Shown: positions 1 to 9,480 of the stretch, piece by piece
How the letters are laid out: the number at the start of each line of letters is the position of its first letter
Numbering within the stretch: the first letter of the stretch is position 1
DNA from: Chrysomallon squamiferum
Taxonomy: Eukaryota > Mollusca > Gastropoda > Neomphalida > Peltospiridae
Direction: 5' to 3'
NCBI GenBank assembly: GCA_012295275.1
Contig: CM022666.1
Location: 12,393,568 to 12,450,274, forward strand
DNA: 56,707 nt
Notes under the pieces: generated by a model
What the model saw: only the letters and a program-made list of their open reading frames with translations
Databases searched by the model: none
Told to the model about the DNA's origin: nothing
Program-made: the position numbers and the translations under genes

Positions 1-147
1 TAAATTTCGATTTACTGTTCCATTAACTACGTCTCTCTGTCTGTGTCCCTCTCTCTCTTTGTATCTATCTCTCGATTCTATTTTTATCTGTCTCTCTCTC
101 TATCTCATTTTGTTAAAGTCTCTCTCTCTATCTCATTTTCTTAAACG

Positions 148-161
<14 letters not shown>

Positions 162-229
<68 letters not shown>
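162..229. repeat. (CA)n microsatellite, C1 intron 3
   Basis: An uninterrupted CA run preceded by short CT tracts, in the intron between exon 3 and the expected microexon 4. The longer run at 19376-19474 in C4 is its homologue. Confidence 0.9.
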
Positions 230-232
<3 letters not shown>

Positions 233-280
233 CCCCACACAAATAAATAAATCACTTTTCTGAAAAGTAAATCGCTTTAC

Positions 281-1254
281 CGTGTGTAGTTTCTCTGTGT
301 GATAGTCATGTTGTAGTCTAAACAACCAGGCGGACATCTGAAACAAATGTAGGCAGAGTGATGCTAAAAATAAGTCACCTAAGTGAAATGCTTCATGGTT
401 ATTTGTTTATACGTAGTGTTTGAATATGATGTATTCGTGTTTGTGTGCGTGAATACATGAATGTATGTATGCATCTGTTATTATCTAGACATGCTTCATT
501 TTATTGCATATTTAAAAATGTATTTTTCCAGTTCTGATCCGCTTTTTTTTCGTTTTTTGTTTGGTGATAAAATAGAATAGTCTGAATTTATTCTGAATTA
601 AATATCAGTACTTTCAAACATGTAATTTTCTTAAATCAACCTGTTAAGGTGTATCCTTTGTGAAAAGAAACAGTAGTCTGGATTTATTCTGTATTATGTC
701 AGTTTGTGTTGAATTTGCACTTTGTATTTTATTAATATGTTTTTAATAATTTAATTAGAGAATACAAGAACAAAACAGTTCAGTTTAACGCATTGTTCTA
801 TAGTAATGAGATGAAGTCATACAGGCGGAGTCGTTTGCTCAACAGTTTCTTCTAGTGTTGTCAGAAAAATATAACTTTCAATAGACACTGTACACGTGGA
901 CGTTACGACACCAGTAAACGAGTCTAATGGCTGTTACCAAATATTTTGTAAAAATAATATTTATAATCATTATGAACGAAGCACTAAATACTCAGTAAAG
1001 AATTGTTATATTCAACATAATACTCACGTCGTTTCGTTTGTTCCACATCGCTTACAATCAGTGTTTACTGGGACATTCGATGATAACGTTAGACAAAGTA
1101 AATTGATGATAGCAAATACAACAAATTTTCCAGATACCTACAAATAAAACATAATACGAGTACGGTTTAATTTTATCAATTCATTCGATGATAAAAGAAG
1201 AATAAGCTTTAATGTTTTGAATGAAAATTTAATAATGATACAAACCTCTGCCAT
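281..1254 (-). CDS. C1: 5' part of a secreted HYR/CCP family gene (exons 1-3, continues off the left edge)
   Basis: Three exons read on the minus strand. Exon 1 (1246-1254) codes MAE and is followed by a GTTTGT donor. Exon 2 (1028-1137, 110 nt) follows a TTTGTAG acceptor and encodes a hydrophobic signal peptide (core around VVFAIINLLCLTL), then a C-K-R-C segment and an N-E-T glycosylation site, ending at GTGAGT. Exon 3 (281-337, 57 nt) begins after TTTCAG, encodes C-P-P-G-C and the N-M-T and N-Y-T sites, and ends before GTAAAG. Phases 0, 2 and 2 match C4 and C7 exactly. Microexon 4 and all domain exons would lie left of base 1. The region is nearly identical to the 5' end of C4. No lesion is visible in these exons, but whether the rest is intact is unknown. 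Confidence 0.8.
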
Positions 1255-1366
1255 TGTTCCACAGAGATTTTCTCCGAACAGACTCCAGACACTGGACTAC
1301 CACCAAATCTGTTTCTTGGTGTGGAGTCTCTTGCAGTTTATGTTATACATGTCGTACACACCACAG

Positions 1367-1372
1367 TTTATA
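1367..1372 (-). promoter_or_regulatory. Candidate TATA box of C1
   Basis: TATAAA on the minus strand, 113 bases upstream of the C1 start codon. The same hexamer occurs at exactly the same distance upstream of C4 and C7, within a block of about 140 conserved bases. Its role as a core promoter is an inference from position and conservation. Confidence 0.4.
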
Positions 1373-2570
1373 AAGTATCTTTTTAATAAGGAAAGACGCA
1401 ATATTCGAAACTCTATACTGAAATTTTAATTAGTGTATAAAAACATTTAGATGTAAAATCCGTCGTTTATTGCTATGAAACGTCGTTAAATTAACTTTAA
1501 TATAATAACATTTATGAAAATGACAATTTTTATAAGTGTAATATAAATTTTAATTTTAGTGTTAAGGATAGGGTATAAGAAAATATATCGACTTGAAGAA
1601 AATTAAACTTTAATTAATTAATTATATAACACTAAAATGATTATAAATGTTTATAAAATATAAACAGTAAGATTGCGTTTAATTTATTTTTACGATGTAA
1701 TTAAACCGAATTAATGACAATTATTTTCAAAGACATTTTAATTTCTGTTTATTTTAATTTATTTTAATCTTAAAAGACGATTATTTTCTTTGTTAATATT
1801 CTTCCCATGTCTTTTTAATACCATTATTACATAAAAAAAAAATATTAAAATGGAAAATAATTTAATTTTAATTAATTTCTTAAACCGTAGTGCATATTAG
1901 ATGCATTCTCTCCAAAATGAATCAATGGGCTCACTCGAATGTTTCAATTTTAACCCTCGGTCACTAGAAAGGGTCGCCAATTCTTCTTCTTCCTGTAACT
2001 CAAGCTCAATGTTGGAAGAATGATTTATGAAAGGATCTCTAATCCAATTATACCTTTCTGTCTTTAATTACTGAAAGTAATTGTTGATGCTTTCGTGCAG
2101 GGCTGTCAGATGAGTAAACACAATAGAGATCATTTCTATAATCCAGGTAGAACGCAATAAAGGGAACATATCAAGACTGACAGTGATTGCTTTTTTTTTT
2201 TTTCCAAATCACTATTTTCTTTTTGAGGGCAACTAACTTGTCTGTTGAAGTGACAATATTTTCCTTTTTACCTTACATACTACTGTTTGTTTTATTTTTG
2301 GATCACGTGGAAAAGACCTGTGAGAAGACGAGTTATGACTCGAGGAAACGGTGAAAAGAACAGAATCATTGAATAACTGTTATGATAAAATACAAACTTT
2401 CAAAAGAAGTTCATAAATTTCTTTATTGCAGATACAACATAAATATAAAATCATGTGCAATTTACTGTTTCAGCAGTGACGTCAGTAACAAAACATCCCA
2501 AGAAAAGACCAGTGTCGCCACCTAAACAGAAATAACAGAAGGGATCAACTGTGTTTAAAAAACATTTACG
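1373..2570. other. AT-rich upstream region of C1, duplicated upstream of C4
   Basis: No gene is seen. The sequence is strongly AT-rich and is nearly identical to 20626-21778, upstream of C4, differing by scattered substitutions and small indels. Its right end (about 2400-2570) carries a divergent copy of the dispersed element with GTGACGTCAGTAAC and CCAGTGTCGCCAC. Confidence 0.6.
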
Positions 2571-3044
2571 AGCGAATACAAACCTCAACTCTTAACATAA
2601 ATATAAGTTTCATACGACCCTGTGGTGATTAGTGAGCTTTTAAACTGCGGACCCTATAGCCTAGAGCTCGTCAAAGGTCTGCCACCCGGGTATAATTTTA
2701 TTAAAGGTCTTACTCCGGTAGAATATAAAGCAACCGACCTGTTTGTAAATACGAATTTCTGCAAGTTCATTGTCAATGTTACCAGTATGTATTTTATATA
2801 TATTTTAAGAAAAAAAAGTATTATTACTTCGTGCAGAGGAATGTTTCTAAGCAATTTCATGAAAAATGTATTTTAACAGATTATTTATATTCAACTGATA
2901 ATGGGATATTCAAAGAGGAAAAAGAATTAAAAACAACCCAGAAAGCATTTCATTTTTGATGTTTCTTTTGCTTCAGTCAATTTCGAGCTTACTATTATTA
3001 TTATCATCATTGTCATTGTCGTTGTTATTATCATTACATTATTA

Positions 3045-3110
<66 letters not shown>

Positions 3111-3509
3111 TCAGCACTATAATGCAACAGACTAAAGTTTAATGATAGGTTTGTTATAATACACTACGTGATGGTTACACTGTGGGGTGCTGGTGCGACC
3201 TCACATGCAAATTTCATTTCAAACTGAAAGGAGCCGATCATATTTAGTGTCGAAGAATGGAAGTCAAAAGTCGGGACCCACCTGTGCAGATAGGGATGAA
3301 AAAAGTTTACAGTGAATTTGAAGACAATTTTACTTTTTGACGTAGAGTATGCAATGATTAATTTTTGTAAACTAAATTTCCTACAGTTCTGAATTTAATG
3401 TCTTTGGGTGTAAATCTTGTAATGTTCTGATATATCCGTATCATCATCATTCAGGATTGTCGAAGATCCGTTTTGAAAAGTGTCCTGAAAGAACAATTAG
3501 AATGAACAC
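2571..3509 (+). pseudogene. C2: truncated HYR/CCP pseudogene (HYR2, CCP1, start of HYR3)
   Basis: Three family exons remain. HYR2 (2571-2784) lacks its first third and abuts a dispersed repeat. CCP1 (3115-3289) has a TAG in place of the Gln codon of the I-Q-C motif (near 3244), lacks about 50 bases of the normal exon end, and its donor GT is mutated to AT. HYR3 (3455-3509) stops after about 18 codons where the sequence jumps to a T-rich stretch matching about 24645 onward in C5. The jump removes the rest of HYR3, HYR4 and CCP2. C5 shares the HYR2 truncation and the CCP1 lesions, so C2 and C5 descend from one already dead copy. Confidence 0.8.
3039..3110 (+). repeat. (ATT)n microsatellite abutting the CCP1 acceptor of C2
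   Basis: A pure ATT run ending directly in TTTCAG. The same tract stands in front of CCP1 in every copy that has this exon. Confidence 0.9.
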
Positions 3510-4007
3510 CCACTTTTTTTTTATTTTTTATTTTTTTTATTTTGTTTTGGTTTTGTATCAGATGATCTTGAAGAAATTGCTTTATTGATAACTGTATAGT
3601 TTATAAATCTAACAGTGAACTGACTATATATAAATCTTATGAACATTGATCTGTTTTTACTGAGTTATATTTTCTTTTTATTATTGTTTCAAAACCATGA
3701 TCCTTAATGGACAAAATAATGCACATCTCTGAGGGTCCATCCTAGTTAGATTTATGGCTTCGCCTGTTCTGTATATAATGTTGCATGTATGTATGTATAT
3801 GTACATGTGGGTGTATGTATGTATTATGTATCTATGTTTTGTATTTTGTATGTCTGGATATATTATGAACATATATATATATATATGTATAATTTAATTT
3901 GTCTATGTAAACGATACACGTTTGGATGTGTATATTTATTTATATATGTATGTGTATGCTATGTATGTAGTATAAATACAGACTGACACACACACACACA
4001 CACACAC
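3510..4007. other. Intron-like remnant of C2 up to the assembly gap
   Basis: This stretch matches about 24645-25145 of C5, the intron before CCP3. It holds T-rich sequence, ATGT/TATG microsatellites and a terminal (CA)n run that enters the gap. A CCP3 exon would be expected immediately to the right, but it is either hidden in the gap or absent. Confidence 0.55.
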
Positions 4008-4207
4008 NNNNNNNNNNNNNNNNNNNNNNNNNNNNNNNNNNNNNNNNNNNNNNNNNNNNNNNNNNNNNNNNNNNNNNNNNNNNNNNNNNNNNNNNNNNNN
4101 NNNNNNNNNNNNNNNNNNNNNNNNNNNNNNNNNNNNNNNNNNNNNNNNNNNNNNNNNNNNNNNNNNNNNNNNNNNNNNNNNNNNNNNNNNNNNNNNNNNN
4201 NNNNNNN
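4008..4207. other. Assembly gap (200 N)
   Basis: Exactly 200 unknown bases starting inside a CA microsatellite and ending inside exon 2 of C3. The round length suggests a placeholder of unknown true size. Exon 1, the start codon and half of exon 2 of C3 must lie here. Confidence 0.98.
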
Positions 4208-4262
4208 CATCGAATGTCCCAGTTAACAATGATTGTAAGCGATGTGGAACAAACGAAACGAC
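4208..4262 (+). CDS. C3 exon 2 (partial): end of signal region and Cys-x2-Cys
   Basis: The exon emerges from the gap and reads S-S-N-V-P-V-N-N-D-C-K-R-C-G-T-N-E-T, then two bases of a split Thr codon (phase 2) and a GTGAGT donor. The hydrophobic signal peptide half is missing but is seen in C1, C4 and C7. Confidence 0.8.
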
Positions 4263-7200
4263 GTGAGTATTATGTTGAGTCACAATTCTTTACTGAGTAT
4301 TTAGTGCTTTGTTCATAATGATTTTAAATATTATTTTTTCAAAACATTTGGTAACAGCCATTAGACTCGTTTACTGGTGTCGGAACGTCCACGTGTACAG
4401 TGTCTATTGAAAGTTATATTTTTCTGAAAACGCTAGACGTAACTGTTGAGCAAACGACTCCGCCTGTATGACCTGATCTCTTTAAAATAGAACAATGGTT
4501 CAGCCCATTTGTGTTAAACTAAACTGTTTTGTTCTTATACTCTCTAATTAAATTATTAAAAACATATTAATAAAATAGAAAGTACAAATAAAACACAAAT
4601 TGTGTTAATACAGAATAAATCCAGACTACTGTTTCTTTTCACAAAGGATACAATTTATCAAGTTGATTTAATATTGTAATCCACTACTTCAATGATTTAA
4701 AACATTTAATATATCAAAAAATCAAAAAACAAAGCCGAACAAAAGAAAAATAATTTTTTGAAAGTACTGCTATTTAAGTATGCAGTAAATGAAGCATGTC
4801 TAGATAATAACAGATGCATACATACATTCATGTATTCACGCACACAAACACGAATACATCATACTCAAACACTACGTATAAACAAATAACCATGAAGCAT
4901 TTCACTTAGGTGACTTATTTTTAGCATGACTCTGCCTACATTTGTTTCAGATGTCCGCCTGGTTGTTCCGACTACAACATGACTATTACAGAGAGAAACT
5001 ACACAAGGTAAAGCGATTTACTTTTCAAATAAGTGATTTATTTATGTGTGTGTGTGTGTGTGTGTTTTGTGTTGGTGTGACAGAGTTAAAGAGAGAGATT
5101 GTGTGTAATAAAGAGAGATAGAGACAAAGACAGATGAAAATAGAAGCGAGAGGTAGAGACAGGCATACAGACAAAGAGAGAGAAGGACATAGAGAGACAG
5201 ACTGAAAGAGAGAAAGAGAAAGAGATACTTAGCTAATGGAACTGTAAATCATTTAAAAATTTTCTGTTTCAGATTTCACAGAAGTAAAAGAGGTAAATTA
5301 TTATTATCTTAGTATTTTATTTCAGACTAAGCAGACTAAAACTGATTCATGCACTATCAGATATTTGTTACAAATGACCATTTTCTATGCCACGCACACA
5401 CATACTCATACACACACACACGCAAGCACCCATACATACACCCGAATCAAAAAATGATAGTAATAAAACAAACACAAGAAAAACCATTCGGCCATCGAGA
5501 CAACCTTTTAGAAAAGGATTGCTCAATAATGGAGGATACTCAACGGTTCCCACGAAACACGCAGTTCTTTATCTGTATCTATGTATATATACGTATGTAT
5601 GAATATATGTAAATATGTGTATAGGTAGCTATTTTTTTTCTACTCATGTTTGTATATGTCTGTTTGCATATACGAGTGCGTCTGTGTATGTATATGTTAG
5701 CATAACGTAGCAATAGAAGATTTATTCTAAGCGTTGTTATTTTAGCTTCTTTGCCGGAATTTCCAGACATCAGCTTTGTTAACTGTCCTGTTGGTGGTGC
5801 CTACGCCTGTCCTATCCGAGGCACAAAGGTAGGCATTGTTAAATGGGATCCGCTGAAGGTGGTGTCCAGCAAACACGATAATGTGAAAATAAAACAGATT
5901 ATGGGCTTGCCTCCCTGGAGATTATTTCCTTTAGGTTTTACAAGGATTGGATACTTGGCTGAACATCCGTCTGGCTCTAGAGCTTACTGCAACTTTCGAG
6001 CCTACGTGACAAGTATGTCTTTGAGTTTCTGTATGCATGCATACATATACAGCTATATATATTTTCATCTGTATGTCTGTAGTATTGATGTATGAGAAAC
6101 AGATGTGTTGTGTGTATGTATCCATGTGTCTGTGTATGTTTGTGGTGCAGATGTGTGTTGTGAATATTTGTACATGTATATAAAATGTATGTATATCTGT
6201 GAGTGTGTTTGTGCATATCTATGTTTGTATCTGCAGGTATGTGTTGTTTATGCATATGTCCACTGAACAAAATAAGAACATAACTTCATGAAACTGGGAG
6301 AACAGCTGTTATATATGTATTTATAAGAGTGTTCCATTGTGCATATGTTGGTGCAAAAATGATGGTAATAGATAGGTTAAGAGAAACTGCGAGAGTTTTG
6401 ACTAGGTGTGGTAACGGTTAAAAAAAAACGACACACTTAATAACGGGTATTACCATCTCTTGAATTGACCACTGCAGTGCACAGAATTGACCAAAGTGTT
6501 GAATTCTGCCTGTGAAATATTGTTCCATTGATCACTTGACGAAGTTCGTTGACGTAGTTCGTTGACGTTAGATGGTGTGTTGGGACGACGCGTCGTTCAT
6601 CTGTCCAGACTATCCCAGACATCATCACGTTGTAAAGAAAATCTGGATTCACCCTAAAAAAGAACGGTATTCCAGCGTCGCCGTATACAACGAGTGTTTT
6701 TCCCAATTAAGACGATTTAGACGATGACGTTACGATAAAACACATCCGACGTAAGCACGTCGTCCATATAAACCGTCCTCACGTAGACGATTACGGACAG
6801 TTTGCCCGCTGATTCGGTTATTACGAAGCCCAGGTGTGTTAGAAGCAGTAGCAGTGGCAGTTTGGAGTCGATTGCGCAAAGGCCTGTTCTGACACAGCGA
6901 TCTTCACCATGCGTTGTAACAGGCGGACGTCCACGACGTGACAGGTTGCTGTGCTTCCTGTCGTTCGAAATCTTACGCGAAGATTTGGTGTCTCTCCACT
7001 ACAACACAACCAGGCCTTGCAACGTCTTCTGTCGACACACCAGCACCAAGCATGCCAATCGCCCGTTCACGTAAATGACAGGTATTCTTCGCGTTAATTT
7101 TCAGTCTACATTTTATTTGAATGTTGGTAACAGACTTTATTTATTTATTTATTTGTTTTTTCTCGTAGCAACCTTTAAACCGACTTTTAAGGAGTGTAGA

Positions 7201-7659
7201 TACGGGATATTCTACTCGAATACAAATTTCATGTCTGACGTAGCCACAGTATCATATGACCCAGTTGTGATTGATGAGCTTTTAAACTGCGGACCCTATA
7301 GCCTAGAGCTCGTCAAAGGTCTGCCACCCGGGTATAATTTCACTAAAGGTCTTACTCCGGTAGAATATAAAGCAACCGACCGGTTTGGAAATACGAATTT
7401 CTGCAAGTTCATTGTCAATGTTACAAGTATGTATTTTATATTTATTTTAATAAAAAAATAATTATTACTTCGTGCAGAGGATTGTTTCTAAGCAATTTCA
7501 TGACTAACGTAATTAAAATCTTTATTTACGTTCTACTGGTAATGTGATTTTTAAAGAAGAACAACACAGAAAAATTCAACTTTTTATGTTGCTTCTCTTA
7601 CTTCAGTGAATTTCGAGTTTACTTCTTCTTCTTCTTCTTCTTCTAGTTATTACTGTTAC

Positions 7660-7738
<79 letters not shown>

Positions 7739-8439
7739 TCAGCACTACACTGCAACAGACCAAAGTTTAATGATAGGTTTGTTATAATACGCTGTCGTGA
7801 TGGTTACACTGTGGGGTGCTGGTGCGACCTCACGTGCAAATTCCATTTCAAACTGAAAGGAGCCAATCGTATTCAGTGTCGAAGTATGGAAATCAAAAGA
7901 CCTGTACCTAAAAGACCTAGGGCATTCTGGAGTCGTGGCCTGAGACTTATTGAACCTACGTGTGCAGGTAGGGATGAAAAAACTTTATAGTGAATTTGAA
8001 GACAATTTTACTTAGTGGCGTAGAGTATACAGTGATTAATTTTTGTAAAGCAAAATTCCTTCAGTTCTGGATTTAACCTCTTTGGGTGCAAATCTCATAA
8101 TGTTCTAATATATCCGTATCATCATCATTCAGGATTGTCGAAGATCCGTTTTGAAAAGTGTCCTGAACGAACTATTAGAATGAGAACGATTCATGGCCAA
8201 AAGGTTCGTGTTACGTGGCCGGATGTGCAGGTCAGAGCTGACGTGGGAAGTATAACTCTTACTCAAGTTGAAGGACCGAAACCAGGAACGTTAATGGGCG
8301 CTGGCACAAAATCGATTAAATACATGGCCCTCAGTGATCTGAATGAAACTATGTTCTGCAACTTCACAGTCGTTATTAGTGGTAACATACTTATATTTTA
8401 TTTTATTGTATTTATTTGATTATTTATTTATTATTATTA

Positions 8440-8522
<83 letters not shown>

Positions 8523-9411
8523 ATTTTCATTATTATCATCCTTCTGTCTTAAGACTAACGATAAGTTAAAAATGTTGTTTTGGTATTCATGACTTGATTA
8601 TATAGTATGTGTATTTAATATATATCAGGAATGAAACTGTCGTTTATAAACTGCCCACAGAAGAATCTTACTGCAGAAAATGAAGACAAAAGCTTTTCAG
8701 CAGTGGTTTCTTGGCCAGAAATAAAAATTGACACAAACTCAAAAGACATCACACTAAGTCAAACAGAGGGACCCCCTTCTGGTTCCGAATTTTCTGGAAC
8801 TACAACCATCGTGTACCGGGCGAAAGACTTGAGCGGAAACTCTATTACTTGTAGATTCTTTGTAATAATCAACTGTAAGTATGATTGCGATGACTTCTTA
8901 TGTGCTATCTCTAAACATTTCAGCGATAAGGTGTAAAATTTAGTTTCGTATGAATAATGATATTAATTAAGAAGCAGCATATTATAGATTACAAGACAGT
9001 AATTCAGATCATTTATAAATTATCATCATGAACACATTATTATCGTCATCATTATAATCACGCGACCATCTCCATCATCATTATCATCACACGACCATCA
9101 TCATCATCATGATTATTATTATCATTACATCATCATTATCTTATACTGTTATTATCAGCACCGTTATCATCTTTGTCATGATCATCATTTTATTGTTATC
9201 ATCATTATATCATCGTCGTCGGCATAATCATCATCATCATCATCATCATACATTATTAGGACATATACCGATGAAACCATCAACCGTAGACTGAGAAGGT
9301 GTATATATTGTTGCCAATGGACAAGAGTATAGAGTTCATAGAGTTTCTACTCCAAAGTTATATGAAATGTTTACCTGTCATAACCGTTAATATTTATCAT
9401 CATCATCATCA

Positions 9412-9480
<69 letters not shown>

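Noticed and set aside
3936-4283. Frames spanning the N run
   Set aside because: They are joined through 200 unknown bases; the real exon here is on the plus strand.
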